A DNA stretch of 64,000 nucleotides. Source: VAZQ01 sp963817015 (GTDB lineage: Bacteria; Pseudomonadota; Alphaproteobacteria; Rhizobiales; Xanthobacteraceae). The notes beneath the pieces were generated by a model that saw nothing but the letters and a program-made list of their open reading frames with translations, was not told the DNA's origin and made no database searches. The stretch is taken from positions 62,001-126,000 of the forward strand of contig CAWFMV010000019.1 of assembly GCA_963817015.1 (NCBI GenBank). The letters run 5' to 3'. The translations under genes were made by a program, and so were the position numbers. Below, one piece after another: positions 11,038-20,966 of this stretch (position 1 is its first letter; every line of letters begins with the position of its first letter).

Positions 11038-11148
11038 TCGACGAACGTTCCTGGCATGCGCCGCGCGCGGCGCCGCCTCTTTCGAAGGGGCGGGCAGTGG
11101 TCGTATAAACGGGAGCGGCCCACACGATGCCGCTCGAGGTGACGCCCC

Positions 11149-12465
11149 ATGCTCAGCACCGAACAGAATGACCTCATCACCCGCATCGGTCCCGGCACGC
11201 CGGCCGGAACGCTGATGCGCCGCTATTGGCAGCCGGCCGCTCTGGTCGACGAGCTCGCCGGCAACCGGCCGGTGAAGGCGCTGCGGCTGCTGGGCGAAGA
11301 CCTGGTGTTGTTCCGCGACGACAACGGCCGCTACGGCCTGTTGGCGCGCAGCTGCCCGCATCGCGGCACCGACCTCGCATTCGGGCGGCTCGAGAACGGC
11401 GGCCTGCGCTGCGCGTTTCACGGCTGGCTGTTCGATGTGAGCGGCCAATGCCTGGAGACGCCGGCGGAGCCGGAAGGGAGCAAGATGTGCGCCAACATCC
11501 GGCAGACCGCCTATCCGGTGGTGGAGAAGAGCGGCATCCTGTTCGCCTATCTGGGCCCGGGCGAGCCACCCGCGTTTCCGCACTTCGACTGCTTCGTGGC
11601 GCCCGCGAGCCACACCTTCGCATTCAAGGGCATGATCGATTGCAACTGGCTGCAGTCGCTCGAGGTCGGCATCGATCCGGCGCACACGTCGTTCCTGCAT
11701 CGCTTCTTCCACGACGAGGAGCCGGACAAGGGCTACGGCAAGCTGTTCCGCGACAAGTCGATCGATTCCGATCTGCCGATGACGCGGATCATGCGCGAGC
11801 ATCCGCGCCCGCAGATCGAGGTGGAACCGACCGACTACGGCATGCGCATCGCGACGCTGCGCAGGATCAGCGACGAGACGACCCACGTGCGCGTCACCAA
11901 TCTCGTGTTTCCGCACGCCTTCGTGATTCCGATGTCGAGCGAGATGACGATCACGCAGTGGCACGTGCCGATCGACGACACGCGTCACTACTGGTACGCG
12001 ATCTTCACGAGCTTCGGCGCGCCGGTGAACAAGGCCGAGATGCGGCGCCAGCGGCTCGAGCTCTACGAGCTGCCCGACTACATCCCGCGCAAGAACAAGA
12101 GCAACGATTATGGCTTCGACCCGCACGAGCAGCAGCACCAGACGTTCACCGGCATGGGTGCCGACATCAACGTGCACGACCAGTGGGCCTGCGAGTTGAT
12201 GGGCGCGATCCAGGATCGCACCAAGGAGCATCTCGGCCAGTCCGACAAGGCGATCAGCGCCTACCGGCGCATCCTGCGGCAGGCGATCGAGCAAGCCGGC
12301 AACGGCGGCAAGCCGCCGATGGTGCTCGATCCGACAGCGGCGGCGGCGATCACCGGGCCTGCCGCGATCGACGGCATCGCGTCGGGCGAGCCCTGGCAGA
12401 GCTATTGGCGCAAGACCGACCAGTCGCGGCGCAAGGCGTCGAGCTGGGCGAACGGCCATTCCTGA
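11149..12465 (+). CDS. Rieske non-heme iron ring-hydroxylating oxygenase, alpha subunit
   Basis: 438 residues, intact. Rieske [2Fe-2S] domain at about residues 30-110 with CPHRG (residues about 66-70) and CAFHGW (about 86-91), followed by the catalytic domain whose mononuclear iron site is visible as VGIDPAHTSFLHRFF (Asp-x2-His-x4-His). The opening RYWQPAALVDEL and overall length match the phthalate 4,5-dioxygenase oxygenase/O-demethylase branch. These enzymes need a separate reductase, and none is encoded nearby. It faces an aromatic-acid block on the other strand. A role in initial hydroxylation or O-demethylation of an aromatic acid is inferred. Confidence 0.9.
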   Translation: MLSTEQNDLITRIGPGTPAGTLMRRYWQPAALVDELAGNRPVKALRLLGEDLVLFRDDNGRYGLLARSCPHRGTDLAFGRLENGGLRCAFHGWLFDVSGQCLETPAEPEGSKMCANIRQTAYPVVEKSGILFAYLGPGEPPAFPHFDCFVAPASHTFAFKGMIDCNWLQSLEVGIDPAHTSFLHRFFHDEEPDKGYGKLFRDKSIDSDLPMTRIMREHPRPQIEVEPTDYGMRIATLRRISDETTHVRVTNLVFPHAFVIPMSSEMTITQWHVPIDDTRHYWYAIFTSFGAPVNKAEMRRQRLELYELPDYIPRKNKSNDYGFDPHEQQHQTFTGMGADINVHDQWACELMGAIQDRTKEHLGQSDKAISAYRRILRQAIEQAGNGGKPPMVLDPTAAAAITGPAAIDGIASGEPWQSYWRKTDQSRRKASSWANGHS

Positions 12466-12539
12466 TGCACGTCGCGTTGCCGTTCCCTCGGGGGCTGGGG
12501 ATCCAACGTGCTCAAGTATTTTTGGCACGAACCAAGCCG

Positions 12540-12650
12540 CTGTCGTCCCCGCGCAGGCGGGGACCCATAACCACCAAGGTTTCTGTTATCGCCCGCCTGC
12601 CACATCGTCTTGCTGCGGCGTATGGGTCCCCGCTTGCGCGGGGACGACAG
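12540..12650. repeat. Inverted pair of dispersed palindromes (GTCGTCCCCGC family)
   Basis: Two 30-base units, 12540-12569 and 12621-12650, in inverted orientation. Each contains a CCCCGC-N4-GCGGGG hairpin followed by CCATA, or its complement. The same family recurs at 16292-16382, 19141-19254 and, as one unit, 49640-49670. The pair lies between convergent genes and may act as a bidirectional terminator. Confidence 0.85.
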
Positions 12651-12690
12651 CGGAGAGTCGACTGCTTCTCGTGGCTTCGACCGATCAGGC

Positions 12691-13914
12691 TTATGCGACG
12701 ATCGGTACGAGATTGTCGCGCGAGATGTCCTTGATCGAGGAGGTGCCGGCAAGCCGCATCACCAGCGCGAGATTGTCGCGCATATATTCCAGCACGCTCT
12801 GCGCGCCGAGCGAGCCGCCGAGCGCAAGCCCGTAGAGCACCGGCCGGCCGCAGGCCACCACATTGGCACCGAGCGCCAGCGCCTTGAACACATCGGTGCC
12901 GCGCCGGATGCCGCAGTCGAAGATGATCGGCAGCCGCCCTTGGACCGCGTCGGCAATCCGCGGCAGGGCCGTGATCGTGGCCTGCACGCCGTCGAAGGCG
13001 CGGCCGCCGTGGTTGGAGACATAGACCGCGTCCATGCCGCGCTTGATCGCCATGGCGGCGACCTTCGGCGACAGCACGCCCTTGACGATCACCGGCAGGC
13101 CGGACTCCTTCTTGATGAATTCCATGATCGTCCCAGTTGAGGTCGCGCTTGCGGTCGTCGAGCGCCGCGATCGCGGCGGCCGGATCGGTGATCGAGCGCG
13201 GCGCATTGCCCTTGCCGAGCGAGCGCGGCGGCCGGAACTCGTTGCGGATGTTCTCCTCGCGCGGATAGCCGAACAGGTTGTCGACGGTCGGCGCGATCGC
13301 GGTGTAGCCCGCGGCCTTCGCGCGCTGCAGCAGTTCGCGCAGCACGCCGCGGTCCTTCATGGCGTAGAGCTGGAACCACTTCGGCCCGGGATTGTGCTGG
13401 GCGATCTCCTCCATGCTGAGATTCGACTGCGTCGACGTCAGCATCAGCGTGCCGACCGCATGCGCGGCCTTGGCGGTGCCTTCCTCCTTGGACACGTGCG
13501 CGAGGCCGTGGCTGCCCATCGGCGGGACGATGATCGGCATCGATAGCTTCGAGCCGAGGATTTCGACCGTCAGGTCGACCTTCTCGGTGCCGCCGAGCGG
13601 CTGCGGGTCGATGTGGATGCGCTCGAACGCGGCCATGTTCTCGCGCCGCGTCCAGTTCGAGCCGGAGCCGCTCGAGATGTAGCCGAAGCCGCCGACCGGG
13701 AGGATCTTCTGCGCTTCGGGCTCGAGCTCGATCAGGTTGATGATCTTGAGTTTCTGGTTGGCCTTGGAGCCTTCGTAGGGCGCGGTCGAGTGGCGCCGGC
13801 TGCTGCATGCCGGCGTCCGCCGGAACGTGGCTGTTCTGTGCAAGGACTGGCTCGCCCCGCTCACCGCGGCGGCTGCAAGGTGCCGGACAACAGGAAATCG
13901 CGTCGCATCTTCAT
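12691..13914 (-). CDS. Tat-exported FMN-dependent alpha-hydroxy-acid dehydrogenase
   Basis: TIM-barrel flavoenzyme of the lactate/glycolate/mandelate family, oxidising an L-2-hydroxy acid. Recognisable blocks are MPIIVPPMGSHGLAH, STQSNLSMEEIA, WFQLY, the catalytic VSNHGGRAFDG (His and Arg present) and DCGIRRGTDVFKALALGA for the FMN phosphate. ATG 13914 is preceded by GGGAGGA and opens with MRRDFLLSG, a twin-arginine signal that is unusual for this normally cytoplasmic or membrane-bound family. Frameshifts lie near 13870 (inside the signal) and 13130. Length is about 400 residues. It is the last gene of the minus-strand aromatic block. Confidence 0.85.
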
Positions 13915-14082
13915 GGAATATCCTCCCTCGATGGTTGCAACATTAGGCGGCCCGGCAGGGGCCGGGCCGCTGCGATGGATGCGATCGAGCGTTGTCGACG
14001 GTGATCTCGGCCGAACGCTGTCGAGGTGCACCGAATGTCGTGAGCCTGCAGTCGCCGGCTGTCCGCTGCGACGACGGAACAT

Positions 14083-16262
14083 TCAAGCTACGCACCTGTC
14101 CTGCCGCAGCGCCTGCAGCACGTCGTCGACGGTCGGCGCCGCCACCTTGGTGAAGCCGGTGCGCTTGATCGCGATGCGCTTGGCCTCGTCGCAGAGCTGG
14201 CGCAGCCGCGCGCCCGAAAAGCCCTCGGTGCGCGGCATCACCGCCTCGATGATCGGCTCGAGTCGAGCCGCTCGCGGCTCGCGCTGCGCAGGCGATCCGC
14301 AATATCTGCCGGCGCGCCTCGGCGTCCGGCAGGCCGACCGCGATGTGCACGCCGAAGCGGCCGGGGCGCAGGATCGAGGGATCGATCAGGTCGATGCGGT
14401 TGGTGGCGCCGAGCACGATCACGCGCGAGAGCTGCTCGACGCCGTCGAGCTCGGCCAGGAGCTGGCTGACCACGCGGTCGGTGGTCATCGAGCCCGCGTG
14501 CTGGCCGCGCACCGGCGCGATCGCGTCGAGCTGATCGAAGAAGATCACGGCCGGCGCGACCTGGCGCGCGATGCGGAAGATCTGCCGCACGCCTTCCTCG
14601 GATTCGCCGAGCCACTTGGTGAAGATTTCCGGCCCGTCGACCGAGATGAAGTTGACGCCGCATTCGTTGGCGAGCGCCTTGGCCAGCAGCGTCTTGCCGG
14701 TGCCGGGCGGCCCGTAGAGCAGCGCGCCGACATGCGGCGGCAGGCCGCTCGCGGTCAGCAGCTGCGGATTGCGCAGCGGCAGCTCGACGGTCTCCTGCAG
14801 CCGCTGCTTGACCGCGTCGAGCCCGCCGATGTCGCTCCAGGACACGTCCGGAATGCTGATCAGCGTCTCGCGCAGCGCCGACGGCCGCGATCTGCGACAG
14901 CGCCATCTCGAAGTCCTCGCGCTCGACGCGCAGGTCCTGCAGCGGGATGCGGAACGCGGCGCGATGGTCCTGCAGGTTGCCGGCGCTGCGGCGCAGCCGG
15001 CTCAGGCCGGCGTCGCGGCAGAGCTCCATCAGGTCGGCGCCGAGGAAGCCGTGGGTGCGCTCGCGCGATCTCGTCGAGGAACGCCTGCGCGTCGTCGGAG
15101 AGCGGCATCTCGCGGGTGTGGATTTCGAGGATCTCGCGCCGGCCGGCGACGTCGGGCGGGCCGATGAAGATTTCGCGGTCGAAGCGGCCCGGCCGGCGGA
15201 ACGCCGGATCGACCGCGTCGATCCGGTTGGTGGTGCCGATCACGATCACCGCGTCGACGCGCTTGAGGCCGTCCATCAGCGCGAGCAGCTGCGTCACCGT
15301 GCGGGTGTCGGAATGCGCGCCGGTCTCGCCGCGCTTGGGCGCCATGGCGTCGAGCTCGTCGATGAAGATGATCGAGGGCGAGTGGTGGCCGGCCTCGTTG
15401 AACATGCGGCGCAGGTTGGCTTCGGTCTCGCCCGTATAGGTGCCGATCACGTCCGGGCCGTTGATGTAATAGAAGCGCGCGTCGACCTCGTTGGCGACCG
15501 CGCGCGCGAGATGCGATCTTGCCGGAGCCGGGCGGGCCGTAGAGGATGATGCCGCGCGGCGGATTGATGCCGAGATGGCGATAGACGTGCGGATGCGTGA
15601 GCGGCAGCTGCACCAGCTCGCGGATGAGCTTGATCTGCTTGTTCAGGCCGCCGACGTCCTCGAAGGTGACGTCGAAGGCGCCGTCGGGCAGATGGCAGTC
15701 GTGATAGTTGAGCGACGACCTCGGTCGTCTCGTCGACGACGCCGGGGCCGTCCGACGACCTTGTGGACCTCGTAGGTCGTGCCGGCGTGCGAGTTCGGGA
15801 ACGGGATGTAGAGCACCGCGCCGATGCTGGCCGGCGTGCGGCTCGTCGACCAGAACCTTCTTGAGGTGCGGCACGAGATCGTGCGCCATCGAGACGTCGA
15901 CCGCCGGCATGAGCTCGATGCGCTTGACCGGCCCGATCGTCGGCCGCCTCGATCTCGACCTGCTCGTTGAGATGCGCCTTGAGCGCCTGGCGCACGAAGC
16001 GGTCGAGCCGCACGACGCCGGTGCCGGCGTCGTCCTCGAGCGGCGGATCGAGCCGCGCCAGGATGCTGCGGCCGCGCTCGGTCGCGACGCGCACGATCGC
16101 GTCGGCCGCGACGCCGAGCTTCTCCATCAGCGCGCCGTCGAGCCGGATCGCCAGCCGCGCGCTGTTGCCGAGCTCGTTGGCGAGATGATCGACGCTGGCG
16201 TGGACGTGCGTGCGCCCGCCATGCGCGTGGCCGTGGTGGTGATGATGCGTACGGTCGTCCAT
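14083..16262 (-). CDS. CDC48/VAT-like double-ring AAA+ ATPase with His-rich N-terminus
   Basis: About 725 residues. The start encodes a metal-binding-looking tail (HHHHHGHAHGG, then THVH) before a CDC48 N-domain (about residues 20-190). Ring D1 has Walker A GPPGSGK and Walker B IIFIDELDAMAP plus TTNRIDAVDPAFRRPGRFDR. Ring D2 has GPPGTGK, but its Walker B reads VIFFDQLDAIAP: the catalytic Glu is Gln (codon 14531-14533). D2 sensor and Arg-finger region ATNRIDLIDPSILRPGRF is present. This family unfolds protein substrates in the cytoplasm, often with partner proteases. At least seven indels interrupt the reading, including near 14265, 14880, 15060, 15515, 15715, 15835 and 15945. It lies between dioxygenase and dehydrogenase genes, an odd context. 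No Shine-Dalgarno is evident. Confidence 0.88.
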
Positions 16263-16291
16263 GTTTTCTGTTCTAGTTTCCGCTTCGCGAT

Positions 16292-16382
16292 CCGTTCGTT
16301 CCCGCGAAAGCGGGAACCCGGGGCCACTTGCGCAGGTCCATCGTCTGTTGATCTGGGTCCCCGCTTTCGCGGGGACGAACGG
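16292..16382. repeat. Inverted pair of dispersed palindromes
   Basis: Units at 16292-16319 and 16353-16382, each with a CCCGC-GAAA-GCGGG type hairpin, separated by 33 bases. Same family as 12540-12650. It fills the gap between the gentisate-dioxygenase-like gene and the CDC48-like gene, both on the minus strand. Confidence 0.8.
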
Positions 16383-16402
16383 TTCCTACAACACGTGCTG
16401 TA

Positions 16403-17435
16403 CTACCGGTTGCCATACTGCTCCTTGAGCAGATTGAGCCGCGCGCAGCGTGTCGCGGTCGGTCACCATGAACAGCGTCGCCTTCTCGCTGCTCGGCACG
16501 GTGCGTGATCCAGTTGCCGTGCGGCAGGCTGAAAATGTCCTTCGGGCCCCAGCTGAGAGTGTCGTCGCCGACGCGGGTGGTGCCGTTGCCCTCGACCACG
16601 CAGCAGACCGCGTTGCTGGTCGTGCGATAGGGCATGGTCTCGGTGTTGCGATCGATCTGGGTGAGATAGCAGTCCATCAGCTGCATCGCGGAGGCGCCGT
16701 TGAGCGGATTGACGTAGCGCACGCGCCGCGCGCCGTCCTTGGCCGTAGGCGCCGCTGCGACGGCCGCGGCGGCCTGCGCCCATGGATAGCGGAACACGGG
16801 CGAGAACGGCCGCTCGTCGCCGTCCATGTCGGGCACGATGTTGGGCATCGCGAACGCCGCATCGTCGGGCAGCTCCGGCATGTCGTGCACCGGGCCGGGC
16901 TCGAACGCGTCGGTGCCGAGATAGCGGTGCAGCGGCGCATCGAGCGCATCCATCCACACGATCGGACCTGAGCCCTTGTGGACGTGCTCGTGCCAGGTCC
17001 AGCCCGGCGTGATGACGAGATCGCCTTCCTCCATCAGGCAGCTCTTGCCGTCGACGATGGTGTAGGCGCCCTTGCCCTCGATCACGAAGCGCAGCGCGTT
17101 CATGGTGTGGCGATGCGGCCGCGCCTTTTCGCCCGGGCAGCAGGACCTGCAGGTTCGCCGCGATGTTGGTGGTGGTGCCGCTCGCCGGGCTGTCGGTCTC
17201 CGGATCGACCAGCTGCAGCACCCGCCGCTCGACCGCGGCCGGCGTCGTGACCTTCATGGCGCTCGTCGATCGCGGGCCGCACGACGTTCCAGGGCCATAG
17301 GTGCGGGCGCGGCCCGCCGTCGCGCGCTTTGTGGGCGACCGGGTTCTCCCAGAGCGGCCGGATGTGGTTGGCCTTCCAGCCGGCGCGGATCTCGTCGTAG
17401 GATTTGTCGCCGGGCGCCGTCGTGGTTACGCTCAT
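16403..17435 (-). CDS. Gentisate 1,2-dioxygenase-like bicupin
   Basis: About 343 residues. The N-terminal IRPLWENP and LWPWNVVRPAI, followed by a first cupin ending in MNALRFVIEGKGAYTIVDG and GDLVITPGWTWHEHVHKG, match gentisate dioxygenases, which cleave gentisate or close hydroxy-benzoates with Fe(II). The second cupin has CCVVEGNGTTRVGD and FSLPHGNWITH. GGAGG precedes ATG 17435. Indels occur near 17265, 17135 and 16505-16440; the last block LNLLKEQYGNR ends at the TAG at 16403. It sits directly downstream of the FAD monooxygenase, so hydroxylation then ring cleavage is the natural reading. 1-hydroxy-2-naphthoate or salicylate dioxygenase is an alternative. Confidence 0.82.
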
Positions 17436-17470
17436 GGTTGTCCTCCGGGCAGCTCGCTCTTTCTCTATAC

Positions 17471-19107
17471 CTATAGCAGGGCAGTGTCAGGCTTCGAGGC
17501 GCTCCGCCGCATGCGGTGGTTACCGCATCGCCAAGCGCGCCGCGCACGCGATCGATCAGGCCAGCCGCGTCGGCAGGGGGCTCGGTCGCCGCGCCAGGCG
17601 ACGTGGCCGTCCGGCCGCACCAGCACGAGCTGGCCGTTCGTAGAGCGTGGCGAGATGCGGCTCGGCGACAGCGACACGATCGCGCAGCGGCACGCCGCGC
17701 GCCTTGGCGGCCTCGGCCATGCGGCGCGGCATCGGGCGGCGTGGCGCCAAGCCGCAGCAGCACGAAGCCATTGCCGAACAGGTCGAGGTCGAGCGGCCGT
17801 CGGCGAGCCAGGCATGCGGCGCGCGCGAGCCGGGCCAGGTCGAGGGCACGAACTGCGCGGTTTCGGCCGCGGGTACGGGCGTGCCATCGGGCGCGCAGAT
17901 TGGCGAGTCCTCGTAGCAGTATTGCGACTTGAGATGCTCGGGGATCGACAGCCAGCGCGGCGGCGAGGTCTGCCAGGTCGCCAGCGCGTCGGTCTCATTG
18001 CAGGCCCGGAATGGCGGCGAGCGCGTTGAAGGAGCGGGTCGCATACTCGACATTGCGCACCGCAATCGGCCGGCGCTCGGCCTCGTAGGAGGCGAGCAGC
18101 GACTCGGCCCGCCCCAGCCCTCCAGCATGGCGGCAAGCTTCCAGGCGAGGTTCATGATCTCTTCGAGGCCCGTGTGCATGCCGATGCCGCCGGTCGGCGA
18201 GCACTCGTGCGCGGCATCGCCGGCGATGAACACGCGGCCCGCGCCGATAGCTCGCCGCCACATAGTCGCGCCGCTCCCAGGGCGAGGCCGAGAGCATCTC
18301 GTAGGCGAACGTGCCGCCCGCCATCTTGCGCAGCAGAAAGTCCGGATCGGCGTTGCTCAACGGCGCGTCGAACACGGTGAGCCGCCACAGCTCCTTGCCG
18401 TCGATCGGGATCAGCTCGCCCCAGCAGCCGGTTTCGTCGATCACGCGATAGAAGCGGGCCCAGCCCTTGTCGTGGAAGGCTGGCAGCTCGGCCGAGCGGA
18501 AATAGAGGTTGAGGCTCTTGGCGATGGTGCCGCGCCCGTCGAGCTCGATGCCGAGCTGCTCGCGGATCGCACCGGCCGGGCCGTCGCAGCCGACGAGATA
18601 GCGCGCGCGCACGGTGCGCTGCTTGCCCGTCGTGATGGTCGGTGAGCGCGACGGTCACGCCGGCTTCGTCCTGCGTGAAGGACTCGAGGCTCGTGTTGTA
18701 GTGCGGCTTGACGCTCGCAAACGTCTTCATGCGCGCGAGCCAGGATCGGATCGAAATAGATCTGCGGACACGGGACAGGGCGCCTCCGGCGTGTAGTCGC
18801 GCGGATCGCGCTGCGCGAACGCGGGCATCTTGATGCGCAGGAATTCGCGGCCGCGCAGCGTAGCGAGATAGACGAAATCGCGCGGATGGCTTTCCGGCCA
18901 GACCGCGGTGCGCACCGCCTGCGACACGCCCCAGCGGCGGCAGAATTCCATGTTGCGCGAGGAGACCATGCTCTGCTTCGGCACGGTGATGGAGCCGTCG
19001 CGCTTCTCGACCAGCATGCAGTCGACGCCGCGCAGCCCCAGCTCGCAGGCGAGCGCAAGCCCGACCGGCCCGCCGCCGACGATGAGCACGGAGGTCTCGG
19101 CGCTCAT
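17471..19107 (-). CDS. FAD-dependent aromatic monooxygenase (PheA/TfdB/MhpA-type)
   Basis: About 540 residues. The Rossmann GxGxxG motif is at the start (VLIVGGGPVGLALACELG), the DG motif is YLVGCDGPAG and the GD motif is VFIAGDAAHECSPTGGIGMH, together diagnostic of class A flavoprotein hydroxylases. A C-terminal thioredoxin-like extension (LVLVRPDGHVAWR) places it in the phenol/resorcinol/3-hydroxyphenylpropionate branch. Predicted to hydroxylate a phenolic substrate using NAD(P)H and O2. At least six indels are inferred, near 18735, 18640, 18250, 18120, 17995 and 17640; the exact C-terminus is uncertain. It is followed by the gentisate-dioxygenase-like gene after 35 bases. Confidence 0.85.
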
Positions 19108-19140
19108 TGAGCCGTTCCGCCGTTTTGCCGCGACCTCTCC

Positions 19141-19254
19141 ACTGTCGTCCCCGCGCAGGCGGGGACCCATACGCCGTGTCATAGCGAAGCGGCACAGTCG
19201 GCGAACAACTCGGACGGCAGGAATTATGGGTCCCCGCCTGCGCGGGGACGACAG
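19141..19254. repeat. Inverted pair of dispersed palindromes
   Basis: Units 19141-19171 and 19225-19254 with the CCCCGC/GCGGGG core and the CCATA tail, in inverted orientation. Same family as 12540-12650; located between UbiD and FAD-monooxygenase genes on the minus strand. Confidence 0.85.
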
Positions 19255-19331
19255 CCGAGAGGCCGTGCGCAATGACGACAGCCGAGAGGTGCGCTCAATA
19301 TCGATCGAGTGGGTCTGCAAGCGATGCATCA

Positions 19332-20837
19332 TCACTTCCCCTGCAGCCGCGCCAGGAACTGCAGCTTGCCCTTCCACTTGTCGCGCACCTTGTCGGCGTA
19401 TTCCGGCGAGACCGCGTTGACCTTGGGGAACTCGTCCTTCCAGTGGAACGGCCGCACCGCGTAGATGATGATGCGGCTGTTGGTGAGGTCGTGCGCCTCG
19501 CGCCGCTCCGGATGCAGCGTCGGATCGATGTAGCCGGTCCAGCAGCCGTCGATGATGTCGGTCTGGGTCTTCGGGTCCCAGCGCGTGGCGAGCGCCCACA
19601 TCACCTCGGCCGAGTTGGTGATGTCGATGTCGTGGTCGACCACGATGATGATGCGGCCGAGATAGGCGTTGGAGCCGCAGCCGGCGGCGACCAGGCCCGC
19701 CATCTTGGCGTGGCCGGCGTGCTGCTGCTCGATCGCGATCACGTTGATGAAGCGCGGGCCGCCGCCCGCCATCTTCCAGACGCCCTTGATGCCGGGCACG
19801 CCGGCGGCTTCGAGCTCGTCCCACAGCGCGGCGGCGCGGATATAGCGAGGAGCCGGCGATGCCCTGATGGAACGCCGGCATGGTCGGCTTCATCGGCGGC
19901 GCGCCGACGATGATCGGGTCGTTGCGGTGATAGATCGCCTTCACCTGCAGCACCGGCTCCGGCCGCGTCGACGACGCGTAGTAGCCCGGCCATTCGCCGA
20001 ACGGGCCTTCCGGCACCGACACTTCCTCCGGCGGCGGCATGAAGCCCTCGAACACGAGTTCGGCGTCGGCCGGAATCGGAATGCCGGTGTGGCGGCCCTT
20101 GATCACCTCGATCGGCCGGCCGATGCGCGGCTGCCCGCGATCTCGTATTCCGACACGTTCGGGCCCGGGCGTCGACGGCGCCGACCGCGCCGAGCACCGG
20201 CGACTGGCCGACGCTGATCACCATCGGGCAATGCTGGCCGCGCTCCCAGTATTTGCGGCGGATGACGTCGCCATGCTTGCCGTGCTCGATGAAGACGACG
20301 AGCGTGTTCTTGTCGTGCACCTGCACCCGGTAGGTGCCGAGATTGACCCAGTCGCTGTCGGGATCGCGGGTGATGACCAGGCATTCGGTGCCGATGTAGC
20401 GGCCGCCGTCGTCCTCGTGCCACTTCGGCGCCGGGAAGGCGTTGACGTCGATGGCGCTGCCTTCGAGCACGTTCTCCAGCACCGGGCCTTCGGTGACGAC
20501 GACCGGGCGGGATCGGATCGGCCTTCTTGCGGCGGTGCTTGCGATAGATCTGCACGCGCTCGAGCCCGACCTCGCCGTTGTCGAACACCTTCGAGGCGCG
20601 CACGTTCACCGCGACCCGGTAGCCGGGCGGATAGCCCTTGATGTTGCGGAAGATGAGCACCGGCGGCGAGTGCCTCTTCGAGGCTGATCTCGTAGAGCGC
20701 GCCGATCTCAAGCTCGGGATCGGCGCCGTCGACGATATTCGACATTGCCCATCTCCTCGCGCGAATTCGAGCGTCTTGCGCAGGTCGCCCAGCGCTTCGA
20801 GCACGATGGTCTCGCGATTGTTGATCGGCTTGTTCAC
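19332..20837 (-). CDS. UbiD-family prenylated-FMN-dependent decarboxylase
   Basis: About 500 residues. Conserved blocks include DPELEIGA, GYRVAVNVRASKV, YIGTECLVITRDPD, the highly diagnostic PEGPFGEWPGYY (the two Glu correspond to the catalytic acid pair by family knowledge), WALATRWDP and IIIVVDHDIDI. These enzymes reversibly decarboxylate aromatic or unsaturated acids using prFMN made by a UbiX partner, which is not in the window. The GTG start at 20837 follows GGGGGAAG. About six indels, near 20760, 20670, 20512, 20185, 20125 and 19845. Likely first gene of the minus-strand aromatic block; it is divergent from a Bug-type binding protein. Confidence 0.9.
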
Positions 20838-20966
20838 GACGGCTTCCCCCTTTGTCCGAGCTGCGCCGCCCTGTTATAGCAGGTCTCTGCCGAATTGCGT
20901 TGCCGGGCGCCGCAACGGCGACAATGCGGTGATGATGCCGTCGTCAACGCTGCCCGGGAGGACGCG

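Noticed and set aside
10129..12528. 799-codon minus-strand open frame covering the MBL and Rieske genes
   Set aside because: Both plus-strand genes are intact with clear motifs; the opposite frame is Arg/His-rich antisense composition.
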